Shown here: positions 9,101-16,055 of the stretch, in pieces
How positions within the stretch are numbered: position 1 is the first letter of the stretch
Layout of the letters: each line of letters begins with the position of its first letter
IMG/VR virus record: IMGVR_UViG_3300045242_000134
Coordinates: 1-55,581 of that record
Source of the DNA: a virus
Direction: 5' to 3' (one strand)
Length of the DNA stretch: 55,581 bases
Made by a program: the position numbers and the translations under genes
Notes under the pieces: generated by a model
Database searches by the model: none
Seen by the model: the letters and a program-made list of their open reading frames with translations, nothing else
Told to the model about the DNA's origin: nothing

Positions 9101-10496
9101 CCGAGGACTTGGAAAAGAGTTACTTCAAAACGAAGACGCTGTTAGCGACGCCGCCGAACATGGTTTGAAGTTCTCTTACACCGACAGCGAAGCGTATCAA
9201 CACACTGCCCGAACATTCCTTGAGAAGTCTGCCGCTCGTTGGCGTGATGTTCCGGTTCTTGGAAAGGCAACGCGAATTGCACGAGACATTCAACAGTTTC
9301 GACAGGAAGGGTTGTGGAAGAACACTCACGATGCGTTCAAGATTATCACCTACCACGATTTGGTGAATAAGGCGCTGGAGGGAGCGCCACCAGGGACAGA
9401 CGCAAAGGGTGTCAAAGAACAAATCGCATCGTATCTCAACGACGCTTACGGTGGTCAAGAATGGCAGACCAAGTTTTGGTTGGACCCCGGCACCAGAAAA
9501 GTTCTTTCACGATTCTTTCTCGCGCCTGACTGGACGCTATCCACCCTCCGCAGCGTTCCTGGATTATCAGATGTTGCTTCAACCGCCCGCGAACAGGCTC
9601 CACGCATTGCTGGTCGTGAGACTTTTCCAACACCCAAAGAAGGAATTGAAGGCGCTGGTCGTCGTCTTCGATTCTGGGGCACCGAAGTTGCTGCCCTCGC
9701 GCTGGCAACTGCCGCCGCTCAATACGCAATCTACAAATCGTTTGGAGACGACAAGAAGGGTGACAAGCCCATGCCGTGGGATAACGAGTTGAATCAAAAG
9801 ATGCGTGTCGATGTGACGCCGCTGATGAGAAAACTTCCATGGCACGATCCAAAAGATCCAACTCGTCACTACGTCAACCTTGGAAAGCGTCCACAGGAGA
9901 TTCTCAACTGGTTCACTGAACCAGACAAGCAAGTGTTGTCCAAAGCCTCTCGTCCAGTTGCCATGATATTCGAGCAAGTGACGGGAAGCGAGGGCGATTT
10001 CAAAGCACCATGGAAACAAGACCACGAATCGTTTGTTGAGAGTCTCCCATCACGAGCCAAAGCTATCGGCACCGAAGCCCTGCCGTTCACGTTCAGGGGA
10101 AATCAATTCGCGCTGTCTGCACCAGTGCGTAAAGGCATGACCAAATACAAAGCACAACAGGCTTACGAAAGCGTGTTCGAATTGGCGACCAATCCCAATC
10201 GACTGAAATCACTGCTGCGTGGGCAACAACCGTCAGAAGGCACGCTATCTGAAATGACGAGTCAAATCACCGATGCCGCCAAACGAAACGGCGTGCCCGC
10301 CGAAGAAGTGTTGAAGCGTTCGCTGTCGGTTGTTCGCGGTCATCATTACAACGAGTTTTTCAAAGCGTTCGAAAAAGGTGACCGCAAAAAGATGGATGAT
10401 GAGGCGAAGGCGCTCATCACACTTGGCGCAACAGGACGTGGAATTGAAGAATCCGTCAAACGCCGGTTGGAGTTACAGCCGGTGGCACCTGAGTAA
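6183..10496 (+). CDS. Large internal virion (ejection) protein with gluzincin motif, 1437 aa
   Basis: The start is a TTG at 6183 preceded by AAAGG; the peptide begins MANNFTFTEEDFAP and the acidic 'FTEEDF' is repeated at residue about 20. A zinc protease motif HEIGH spans residues 488-492. A downstream ELIAD motif (Glu564) fits the third ligand of gluzincins. A proline-rich linker (about 620-660) precedes a long helical C-terminal half. That half contains a hydrophobic stretch near residues 1165-1185 ('VAALALATAAAQYAIYKSF') that could insert in a membrane. Length and position match the giant ejected proteins of podoviruses (T7 gp16-like); the zincin could cut cell-wall peptides or a virion partner. 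The enzyme activity is inferred from motif only. Confidence 0.85.
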   Translation: MANNFTFTEEDFAPKSKFDFTEEDFQPSEVPQFSSDRNLVPPTPQDTAEAQARGSFASPINQAMETAGRGVVGAYNAAFAGPLTTPPLEYGKPLVHLAEPLTPEEEASIPPVLAGGYRSVSKAADALTTPEMLLTMPFLGSKPIQAAFMAQMGLNVPGQVERAKEVLSDPNASTIEKTESVVDPLITAGFTGLAARGLARETPSTEVAQPKETDASKVGEAAPVHADVRTQPIEGERQVPTEEGGAGIQSQAEGQTVREVSLSPSETLEKVIRDPDSKANNKHSTEAGMAVKSVKDLDTLLDLRDRLLKESKDLFKQSAEETDPAKKMELMNKGALIGVKSQLPREAIEVATNVGSWAETPEKNWTNLGERPLEHSKNPEVVDWLHKNKRIFSEGVELPEKTKPTPTETVLANYSTTGHGLPAGVPDHGPQFASELMEASRQLGALVRSRATLRPGVLGQFVRTKLAGIKQADKIEVGDIRNQNTVAHEIGHSLDGILWPTVNFGESQESLAARLSPTYFPTSQQAMRSLGKDLSKELTSVSELMRGPMTGSKGHVAYRKRATELIADYFSLYAHDRDRAAAMAPKFTKGFENALAKDQNTADVVKGVVSGNVIPKPPPPALPKQLAGITGTPPQPGTAMPGQVPAPPIAPPPVRERAAAVAAEGLVKDAVRTFAAKVEKARIVADNWRKFVKSQSDRNDVGAFVEGIGNLEKPGDTIDRVRNRMTPAKERLAKDYRFRQELERQEINKYLKDSEEGEYLKFLEDYLGHFYVDNTAKRQAAISRWAKESPHAKQRKLPTLKEAVDMGLTPITQDPAVTYELNSRINWQVATNRKFVDKLGDIKTAAGADAVVPAKDAPAGWEITNNPLIQRVYARRVPNGVMIWKGGAAIHPDIWRAARQILEAPQSGDLGKAYDAINGFTRANAFAFSLFHDLTLRSAAVGSQATLANPLRGLVRLFERHPITGERQIFASTRGLGKELLQNEDAVSDAAEHGLKFSYTDSEAYQHTARTFLEKSAARWRDVPVLGKATRIARDIQQFRQEGLWKNTHDAFKIITYHDLVNKALEGAPPGTDAKGVKEQIASYLNDAYGGQEWQTKFWLDPGTRKVLSRFFLAPDWTLSTLRSVPGLSDVASTAREQAPRIAGRETFPTPKEGIEGAGRRLRFWGTEVAALALATAAAQYAIYKSFGDDKKGDKPMPWDNELNQKMRVDVTPLMRKLPWHDPKDPTRHYVNLGKRPQEILNWFTEPDKQVLSKASRPVAMIFEQVTGSEGDFKAPWKQDHESFVESLPSRAKAIGTEALPFTFRGNQFALSAPVRKGMTKYKAQQAYESVFELATNPNRLKSLLRGQQPSEGTLSEMTSQITDAAKRNGVPAEEVLKRSLSVVRGHHYNEFFKAFEKGDRKKMDDEAKALITLGATGRGIEESVKRRLELQPVAPE

Positions 10497-10498
10497 AA

Positions 10499-10530
10499 GC
10501 CGCTCCCACTCAGGAGCGGCCCTGTTGCTT
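10499..10530 (+). terminator. Probable intrinsic terminator after the virion operon
   Basis: GCCGCTCC (10499-10506) pairs perfectly with GGAGCGGC (10513-10520) around CACTCA, starting 3 nt after the stop codon. The tail CCTGTTGCTTTCC is T-rich but interrupted, so termination may be partial. It separates the late virion genes from the replication region. Confidence 0.7.
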
Positions 10531-10672
10531 TCCCTCTATGCACACCGTTCTTCTATGACTAGACGGTTCGAGATTCTCAACAAATCTCACTTTAGTCAAC
10601 AGATTGTTCTTGCAATCTGCGCCATGATTTTGTAACAATTCGTTTCAGCGAACGGCCAGTCGCATGATAACC
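10531..10672 (+). ncRNA. Structured intergenic RNA, two perfect hairpins
   Basis: No open frame with a credible start is present. GAGATT/AATCTC (10570-10575, 10583-10588) and CAGATTG/CAATCTG (10600-10606, 10613-10619) form perfect hairpins with 7- and 6-nt loops. CGTT/AACG follows near 10641-10654. This is probably the 5' part of the same leader as the next element. I see no convincing promoter hexamers inside it. Confidence 0.45.
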
Positions 10673-10780
10673 GGCTCTTTAAACGAATGCAGTAGTCCAT
10701 TGGTAGCGGCACCTCAATGTCGCTCTCAACCCTTGGCCGGGTGGGCGCTGCATTCGCTTAAGGAGCCAACGAAAGGCTCC
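10673..10780 (+). promoter_or_regulatory. Switch-like structured leader before the replication operon
   Basis: GGCTCTTTAA-A-CGAATGCAG (10673-10692) pairs with CTGCATTCG-C-TTAAGGAGCC (10748-10767) in a 20-bp stem with one A/C mismatch and one G-U. It closes a multi-branch loop with GCGGCA/TGTCGC (around CCTCAA) and ACCC/GGGT (around TTGGCC). The same 3' strand, GGAGCC (10762-10767), can instead pair with GGCTCC (10775-10780). That alternative hairpin buries the AAAGG ribosome site of the gene starting at 10783. Mutually exclusive pairings around a ribosome site are the layout of a translational riboswitch or attenuator. The sequence 'TAGTCCATTGGTAG' resembles a tRNA D-arm, but no T-loop is present. 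No known riboswitch consensus was recognised. Confidence 0.6.
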
Positions 10781-10782
10781 CG

Positions 10783-11058
10783 ATGGATTTAAAAACCCGC
10801 GACCGCAAACTCAAATGCCTCGAAGACATTCTCGAACAACCGCGTAACGATCAAAACGTCGTAGCCGTCGCGCTCTTTAAGATCTGGCACGACGCGCTTT
10901 GGGAAGTGTCCGACGACAGCTTTGATGAATTCACTCAGAATGAATTCGAGATGAGTGAGGTTGATGCGTTTATCATTATGAAGGCTGCGGCAAGCGCCGG
11001 TCAATTTCCTGAGTATGAAGCGGAGAAGATTAACGCGGAATTTGAGAGGTTGGGATGA
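10783..11058 (+). CDS. Small acidic protein, 91 aa, first gene of replication operon
   Basis: ATG 10783 follows AAAGG at 10772-10776, the site controlled by the alternative hairpin. The protein is acidic and helical ('DSFDEFTQNEFEMSEVDAF'), with no known motif. Its stop overlaps the next start (ATGA), so it is coupled to the following genes. As the leading gene behind a switch-like leader it may be a regulator, but nothing in the sequence shows that. Confidence 0.75.
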   Translation: MDLKTRDRKLKCLEDILEQPRNDQNVVAVALFKIWHDALWEVSDDSFDEFTQNEFEMSEVDAFIIMKAAASAGQFPEYEAEKINAEFERLG

Positions 11059-11651
11059 GTATGAATAATAAGTCTAACTTTGTTTTGGTGGCCAAGGTAG
11101 TGATAAAGAAGGAAATCGAATGGGTTTTGATGGACAAGCGAGAGCAACCAGTGTCTTTCGTTTACGCCCTTCAATGCGAAGAAACTTCGCGGGTAAAAAT
11201 AGGAATCACCCAAAATGTGCGCCAACGACTGAAAGACATTCGTGCGATGTGCTCAACGAATCTAAGATTGATTTTGTGCGTACCTGCCATTGGTCAAGAG
11301 GTTGAGTTGTTTCTTCACAGGGAGTTTGACAGGTTCCGGCTGCATGGTGAGTGGTTTGCAATACCGAGAGGTAGGATTGGAAGGCTCACTGGTTTGAAAA
11401 TGGATTACGACAGCAGAATTGAAATGGATGAAGAAGACGCTCCTCCAGAAGAATTTCCCGAAGAAGTTCGAATCAGTATTCGCGAATATCATCGTGAGCA
11501 AGCCTTCCAATCTCAAGAGAAGGAAGACGATATGTCGGCTTCCAATTTTACACCAAAGCCCATAAAAGAGTTTTGGAACGAACGACCGAATGGACCAAGG
11601 TCTTACGAAGCCTCAATCGCTGATTGCTACCCAGAGCACAATAGGATTTGA
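11055..11651 (+). CDS. T5orf172/MUG113-type GIY-YIG-like protein, 198 aa
   Basis: Residues about 34-97 read 'FVYALQCEETSRVKIGIT', 'RLKDIRAMC' and 'ELFLHREFDRFRLHGEWF', the hallmarks of the T5orf172 branch of the GIY-YIG superfamily (Y-A/L, K-I-G, R, then HR.F...R..GEWF). The C-terminal 90 aa are acidic and extended. Such proteins are common near phage replication genes; roles range from nuclease to DNA-binding accessory. It starts in the ATGA overlap and ends immediately before the next ATG. It could be a domesticated endonuclease rather than a homing gene, since it is colinear and coupled with its neighbours. Confidence 0.8.
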   Translation: MSMNNKSNFVLVAKVVIKKEIEWVLMDKREQPVSFVYALQCEETSRVKIGITQNVRQRLKDIRAMCSTNLRLILCVPAIGQEVELFLHREFDRFRLHGEWFAIPRGRIGRLTGLKMDYDSRIEMDEEDAPPEEFPEEVRISIREYHREQAFQSQEKEDDMSASNFTPKPIKEFWNERPNGPRSYEASIADCYPEHNRI

Positions 11652-12551
11652 ATGAAATCAGCCGCCAAAAGAGATATTCGCGCTGCTGCAAATGCGAAGC
11701 GCCAGAAGCGAAGGGATGAATTAATCACCATCGTAAATAACGGCATTCGTGACGTTGGAAAGGCTCTTATAGAACTGCGCGACGACGAGCACTGGCGAGA
11801 CACTCACAATAACTTTTCTGACTTTTGCCGCGACAATTTCAAAATCAGCAAAACTTATTTATACGATGTAATTAAAGGCATGGAGGTGATTGCATCCCTG
11901 CCGAAAGACGTGCGGTCAAAAATCACTAACGAAGGGCAGGCTCGCGCACTCGCCAAGCTGCCCGAAAGTAAGCGCGTGGGAGCCATTTTAAGCGCGGAAA
12001 AAAAGGGAGGAATAACTGCGGAAAGCCTACTAAGTCACGCCACCAAGCCAGCGCCACCAAAGTCCGCAATTGCGGACTCCGCTTTTATTGGAAAATCCGA
12101 ATCAAAAACGCCGTCAAAAAAAGAACCGACACTAGTCGATGACGTGAACACACCCATTCCTTTGGATGCGATGCCTTACGCAATTCGACAGAAACAAGTT
12201 GGGAGAGTTTTGAAAATTATTTCAGACCTTCGAGTTGATATAAAAAAGAATCGAGACGGTGGCGATCATCTGTGGGTAAAACACGGTCAAGACGCCTACG
12301 AATACTTAAGTCGTGCTTATAGCTACATCAGCGATGCGTCCCCCGACTGCGTATGCCTTACATGCCAAGGAAGTTACTCAATGCAAGAGGAGGGATGCAA
12401 TGCCTGCGGCAATACTGGAATGATTTCTCAGTACCGTTTCGACCACTTTTTGCCGAAGGAGATGCGAGAGATTCGGCTTCTGTCAAACTCGGATTACGTC
12501 AAGACTCACGAAGTAACTAAAACTCGACCCGACCCCAAAAATGTTTGTTGA
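11652..12551 (+). CDS. ParB/KorB-like DNA-binding protein with zinc knuckle, 299 aa
   Basis: Residues about 20-110 contain 'GKALIELRDDEHW', a helix-turn-helix-like 'FKISKTYLYDVIKGMEVI', and 'NEGQARALAKLPESKR', which resembles the ParB central domain. A Pro/Lys/Ser linker follows. The C-terminus has CLTCQGSYSM...GCNACGNTG, a DnaJ-type CxxCxGxG zinc pair (residues about 236-258). No ParA partner is encoded nearby, so partition seems unlikely. A replication-origin or regulatory role beside helicase and primase is more plausible, by inference. It overlaps the helicase start by 11 bases. Confidence 0.65.
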   Translation: MKSAAKRDIRAAANAKRQKRRDELITIVNNGIRDVGKALIELRDDEHWRDTHNNFSDFCRDNFKISKTYLYDVIKGMEVIASLPKDVRSKITNEGQARALAKLPESKRVGAILSAEKKGGITAESLLSHATKPAPPKSAIADSAFIGKSESKTPSKKEPTLVDDVNTPIPLDAMPYAIRQKQVGRVLKIISDLRVDIKKNRDGGDHLWVKHGQDAYEYLSRAYSYISDASPDCVCLTCQGSYSMQEEGCNACGNTGMISQYRFDHFLPKEMREIRLLSNSDYVKTHEVTKTRPDPKNVC

Positions 12552-14181
12552 ACGTGAATATCAAACGCGAGCCGAAGCCGCGATTGTTAAGGAGTGGGAA
12601 ACAGTTCAGTCCACACTTCTGGAATTAGCTACCGGATTAGGCAAGACCAAAATTGCTTGCGACTTAATCAAGCGCATGTATCCAGGGCGAACGATGTGGC
12701 TGACTCATCAGGAGGAGCTTGTTGGCCAAGCTGTCGAATCAATTCAAAAAGGGGCGGGCATTCCTGTAGAAATTGAACAGGCGTCTCAGTACGCCTCAAC
12801 AAATCTTTTCCATCGCACACCAGTTATTGTGTCCACCGTTCAGAGCCAGTGCTCCGGTCCAAAAGATGCGAGACGTTACAAACGATTTGATCCAAATGAC
12901 TTCTCGCTTTTAGTGGTTGATGAAGTTCATCACGGAGTTGCAGAATCTTGGAAGGAAGTCATCGCTTATTATTGCCGAAACCCGAAACTAAAAATGGTTG
13001 GCTTATCAGCGACCCCCAAGCGCGGTGACGACAAAGCCCTTTCTCAAATAATTCAGTCGGTTGCCTTCCAGTATGGGATTGAAGATGGAAAAAACGATGG
13101 TTGGCTGGTCAACATTGCACAGCGATATGTCACGGTTAACAGCCTCGATCTGACACATATACGAACTGTCGCTGGTGATTTCAATAAAGGGGAGTTGTCG
13201 GCAATGGTGGAGCAGGAAGAAAATGTATTGGGCATGTGCCAGCCAACCCTTGAGGCAGTATTTGGGCTGGAACCCAACACACTTTCCTCAATTCCAGAAC
13301 CAAAGTGGAAAGAATACCTTTCATCACTTAGCAGAAGGCCGAGGCGCACACTTGCTTTCACTGTGTCGGTTGCTCAGGCTGAAATGTTCGCCAGTGTATT
13401 CAGTCGCGCCATGGACGGTGTTGAGTGGGTGTGCGGCAAAACAAACAAAGAGGATCGAAAAAAGATTCGTGAACGATTTCTGCGTGGTGACACTCATTTG
13501 GTGGCCAACTGTGGGGTTTATCTCGAAGGTTACAACAACCCATTTGTTGAGTTGATGCCAATTTCACGCCCAACTAAATCCATCAATCTTTACATTCAAA
13601 TGATGGGCAGGGGCACGCGCACACTTCCGGGTATTGTTGATGGTCTGACAACAGTTGCTGAACGCCTTGAAGCCATCAAACGCAGCGAGAAGCCATTCCT
13701 TCGTATTCTCGACTTCGTTGGCAACAGCGGTCACAACAAAGTGAAAACAATTTCAGCTTATGATGTGTTAAGTGGCCACGTGAGCACTGAGGCGGTTGAT
13801 CGAGCCAAGGAGATTGCGATGAAATCCGGCACAACCAAGATGATCACTGTCACCATGTCGAATGCTCAAATTGAAGTGGATAGAAAAAAGAGAGAGGAGG
13901 CTGAACGACGCCGCAAATCCGAAGAAGCTCGAAAAGCAGGGCTACTTGCCAAGTCCAACTACTCAATGCGTGAAGTCAGTCCGTTCGATCACAATCACGA
14001 AAGGGTTCCATTGCACTCGCGTTGCTCAAAAGATGGAAGATTTTTCTCCGAAAAGCAGATGAAGATCTTGCGCGAGGTGGGAGTGAATCCTGCGAACATA
14101 AAGTATCGTCAGGGACAAGCCATCATTGGAAAGAAAATCGAAGAATGGAAGGCGAGAAAAGAATCAAAGGCAGCCGCATGA
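12541..14181 (+). CDS. SF2 DEAD/DEAH-type helicase, 546 aa
   Basis: Motifs appear in order: 'ELATGLGKTK' (Walker A, residues about 28-37), 'LVVDEVHHG' (motif II, DEVH, about 122-130), 'GLSATPKR' (motif III, about 152-159), 'LAFTVSVAQAE' (motif IV region), 'GYNNPFVELMPISRPTKS' (motif V region) and 'QMMGRGTR' (motif VI, about 353-360). This is the RecG/UvsW/type-III-restriction-like superfamily 2 fold common as phage replicative or branch-migration helicases. The C-terminal 110 aa are highly charged, then end in a small basic domain. The primase start overlaps its stop (ATGA), so the two are translated together. Confidence 0.92.
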   Translation: MFVEREYQTRAEAAIVKEWETVQSTLLELATGLGKTKIACDLIKRMYPGRTMWLTHQEELVGQAVESIQKGAGIPVEIEQASQYASTNLFHRTPVIVSTVQSQCSGPKDARRYKRFDPNDFSLLVVDEVHHGVAESWKEVIAYYCRNPKLKMVGLSATPKRGDDKALSQIIQSVAFQYGIEDGKNDGWLVNIAQRYVTVNSLDLTHIRTVAGDFNKGELSAMVEQEENVLGMCQPTLEAVFGLEPNTLSSIPEPKWKEYLSSLSRRPRRTLAFTVSVAQAEMFASVFSRAMDGVEWVCGKTNKEDRKKIRERFLRGDTHLVANCGVYLEGYNNPFVELMPISRPTKSINLYIQMMGRGTRTLPGIVDGLTTVAERLEAIKRSEKPFLRILDFVGNSGHNKVKTISAYDVLSGHVSTEAVDRAKEIAMKSGTTKMITVTMSNAQIEVDRKKREEAERRRKSEEARKAGLLAKSNYSMREVSPFDHNHERVPLHSRCSKDGRFFSEKQMKILREVGVNPANIKYRQGQAIIGKKIEEWKARKESKAAA

Positions 14182-14963
14182 CTTGGATTCGAGTCACCAA
14201 ATCTTTCCCATGCCAGATTTGCAAGGCTCCAGACTGGTGCACTTGGTCTGTTGATATGCAGGGCTTTTGCTGTATGCGCGTTGACTCCCCGCGCCGGATG
14301 AAAAACGGCGGTTGCTTCCATCCTCTTGGCTCCAAACCTCAGTTTGTGCCCAAACCACCGCCAGAAGCACCCGAAATTGACGCTGGTGCCCTCATGCAAC
14401 GCTTTCGGTCGGACACCACCCCCGTTATGCTGGCCCGACACGCCGCATCTCTCGGTGTCTCGACCGACTCTTTAACGGCTACAGGATGCGCGTGGGCGGC
14501 TCCCCATTGCGCTTGGGCGTGGCCAATGGTGTCTGGAATAGGTAAAACCGTTGGGATACGTCTCAGGGCCGAAGACGGCAGGAAATGGAGCGTTCGTGGA
14601 GGGCACGAGGGTATCTTCGTCCCCAATGGCAGCGCACGAACGGCGTATGTGGTGGAGGGTCCGACTGATTTGGCGGCGTGCCTGACCCTCGGATTGTGGG
14701 GAATCGGTCGTCCGAGTTGTCGCGGAAGCGTTGCCCACACCCAGGTGGCTATCAATCGCCTGCACATTCAGCGAGCGATACTCGTGAGCGACAACGATGG
14801 TCCGGGGATTGAAGGTGCGAAGGCGCTCGCCAGCGAGTTACAGATCCCCGTCGCAGCGATGCTGCTTCCGGCCAAGGATTTGAGGCAGTTTTTGGCCTAT
14901 GGTGGGACGCGATGCTTGCTGGACAGTTTGGAGCGGCAGTTGGTGTGGAGACAACCTGCTTGA
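14178..14963 (+). CDS. TOPRIM primase with zinc-binding domain, 261 aa
   Basis: ATG 14178 overlaps the helicase stop. The N-terminus is a zinc ribbon (CQICKAPDWCTW...GFCCMRV, residues about 11-34). A central region contains the WxxP/GIGKTVGIRLR elements seen in mini-primases. The C-terminus has TOPRIM motifs 'VVEGPTDLAA' (Glu, about 157-166) and 'VSDNDGPGIEGAKALA' (DxD, about 202-217). It lacks a fused DnaB helicase, so it would work with the SF2 helicase upstream or with a host DnaB. It probably makes the primers for lagging-strand synthesis. No phage DNA polymerase is encoded, so elongation must rely on the host. Confidence 0.88.
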   Translation: MTWIRVTKSFPCQICKAPDWCTWSVDMQGFCCMRVDSPRRMKNGGCFHPLGSKPQFVPKPPPEAPEIDAGALMQRFRSDTTPVMLARHAASLGVSTDSLTATGCAWAAPHCAWAWPMVSGIGKTVGIRLRAEDGRKWSVRGGHEGIFVPNGSARTAYVVEGPTDLAACLTLGLWGIGRPSCRGSVAHTQVAINRLHIQRAILVSDNDGPGIEGAKALASELQIPVAAMLLPAKDLRQFLAYGGTRCLLDSLERQLVWRQPA

Positions 14964-14988
14964 CACAATGAAGACTTTGGGTTTTAGT
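14960..14988 (+). promoter_or_regulatory. Sigma70-type promoter for a small RNA
   Basis: TTGACA (14960-14965) lies 17 nt from TTTAGT (14983-14988), a full -35 and a 4/6 -10 box, placed over the stop codon of the primase gene. The predicted start, near 14994-14996, falls at the first stem of the structured RNA below. Confidence 0.65.
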
Positions 14989-14989
14989 T

Positions 14990-15146
14990 CTCTCGTTCAT
15001 GACTGTAGGAAGTCAATGGGTGGCGAGAGCGAACTTGGATTTAGATTCCGGGATCGAAAAGGCTTCGGCCTCTCCGCACCCGTGGAGTTCCTACCGATAC
15101 CGGCATCGTTCCCGCAGCGAATAACGGCGCTGCGGGTTTTATTTTT
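14990..15146 (+). ncRNA. Promoter-to-terminator structured small RNA, about 150 nt
   Basis: No protein fits. Stem CTCTCG/CGAGAG (14990-14995, 15024-15029) encloses TGACT/AGTCA around GTAGGA. A UUCG-capped hairpin AGGC/GCCT follows near 15058-15072. CGAT/ATCG occurs around ACCGGC. The 3' end is a strong intrinsic terminator. With its own promoter it is a self-contained transcription unit. Host-directed regulation, RNA-polymerase binding or replication control are all possible; the sequence does not decide. Confidence 0.65.
15111..15146 (+). terminator. Intrinsic terminator of the small RNA
   Basis: CCCGCAGC (15111-15118) pairs perfectly with GCTGCGGG (15129-15136) around a 10-nt loop and is followed by TTTTATTTTT (15137-15146). 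This is the clearest terminator in the window. Confidence 0.92.
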
Positions 15147-15452
15147 GCCTCATGGACCGCTGATGTATTCCCTTGGTCAGCGGTACCAAAATCAAGGACT
15201 TAGCTACCCCCGCTCAGTAATGGGTAAAGGGTCCAGATGGGAAGCCATTTGGGTTGGTGCTCGATGGCCTGTGCCACCAACAGAAAAAAGGGCGCAGACT
15301 TCGGTAGACGTTGGCCAGAGCGATGCGAGATACTGCTTCTCTCACCGTGTTTCCAACGATGAAGAACGGATAATATCCGGCCTGCTTCAAGCGGTTTTCC
15401 GCTCTACTTCATATCCTCCGTCTTGTCTTCTTCCCTTCGGGGTCTTGGTCTT
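15147..15452 (+). ncRNA. Second structured non-coding stretch, about 300 nt
   Basis: Frames are open here but lack ribosome sites and protein-like composition. Perfect stems include ACCGCTGA/TCAGCGGT (15156-15163, 15177-15184), GTTGGTG/CACCAAC (15253-15259, 15275-15281), AGCGG-TTTT-CCGCT (15390-15403) and CCC-TTCG-GGG (15433-15442). CGGATA-A-TATCCG (15367-15379) is a near-perfect palindrome. It ends where the next small gene starts, so it may be a long leader or a separate RNA. No promoter was recognised. Confidence 0.5.
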
Positions 15453-15644
15453 ATGATCCCTCACATCGAAAAGGAAGTAATCGACCGACTGAACGAGTTG
15501 GAGGTTCCAACAGATGCGTTTAATTCGGTTGTTTTACGGAAAGAATTCAAGATGTTTATGAATGGGAAACGGTTGATGGTTGTGCATCGTCCTAAAAACG
15601 CACTTGGGATTGTTCTGTTTTACGAACGGAAGAAAATCAAATGA
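15453..15644 (+). CDS. Small protein, 63 aa, unknown
   Basis: ATG 15453 lacks a ribosome site; a UUCG hairpin lies 10 nt upstream. The protein opens 'MIPHIEKEVIDRLNEL' and is an amphipathic helix followed by a basic beta-like tail. It is coupled by ATGA to the next gene. No family recognised. Confidence 0.6.
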   Translation: MIPHIEKEVIDRLNELEVPTDAFNSVVLRKEFKMFMNGKRLMVVHRPKNALGIVLFYERKKIK

Positions 15645-15949
15645 CTCGCGGCAACCGTCACGGCAACTGGCTTCAATTCGTTCCCATGCACAACGAAATC
15701 ACCAACATCAATCTACTCCCACACACGCCGGAAGAAATCGAACAGGAGCGGCGTTATCGCATTGAAGAACGCCTTGGAATTATGTGTGGTGCTGATGCTC
15801 CGACTGATGATCAATTGGAGATTGCTGTGCGTGAGGCTGATGAGTGGGTGAGAGATTATCTCACTCACTGTCCTTCCACTCCCACTTGCAGCCCAACGCC
15901 TCCAGTTCCTTCTTCGCCTCAGACGGAGTGCGGCCCATCAGAAAACTGA
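15641..15949 (+). CDS. Small protein, 102 aa, unknown
   Basis: It starts in the ATGA overlap. The middle is acidic and helical ('EEIEQERRYRIEERLG', 'DQLEIAVREADEWVRDYL'); the last 28 residues are a Pro/Ser/Thr-rich tail. That tail is antisense to the gene at 15861, so the two converge and overlap by 89 bases. Either the tail or the antisense C-terminus may be less constrained. Confidence 0.6.
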   Translation: MTRGNRHGNWLQFVPMHNEITNINLLPHTPEEIEQERRYRIEERLGIMCGADAPTDDQLEIAVREADEWVRDYLTHCPSTPTCSPTPPVPSSPQTECGPSEN

Positions 15950-16055
15950 GCCTGCCTTTCTCTGGACCGACGCACGTCCAGCAGCCTTCGAACAGAATCC
16001 ATTTACTGACGCCGCTCCAGTATTTGTTGGAGGCGTGGAGGTAGCGGGTTTTCAA
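15861..16055 (-). CDS. Small protein, 64 aa, last gene of minus operon
   Basis: The C-terminus 'RTPSEAKKELEALGCKWEW' is a helical segment like those in small phage DNA-binding or Gam-like accessory proteins, but no family is certain. The ATG overlaps the stop of the upstream gene at 16052, so it is coupled. It converges on the plus-strand gene at 15641. Confidence 0.6.
   Translation of the reverse strand: MKTRYLHASNKYWSGVSKWILFEGCWTCVGPEKGRLSFLMGRTPSEAKKELEALGCKWEWKDSE

Noticed and set aside
10684-10756. tRNA-like D-arm sequence in the switch-like leader
   Set aside because: There is no T-loop, and the pairing that does exist forms a multi-branch loop unlike a tRNA.
11652-12551. Plasmid partition system based on the ParB-like protein
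   Set aside because: No ParA-type ATPase or iterated centromere-like repeats were found nearby.
14899-15456. Open frame of 185 codons across the end of the primase gene and the small RNA region
   Set aside because: It starts inside the primase gene, runs through a strong intrinsic terminator and two hairpin clusters, and its composition is not protein-like.
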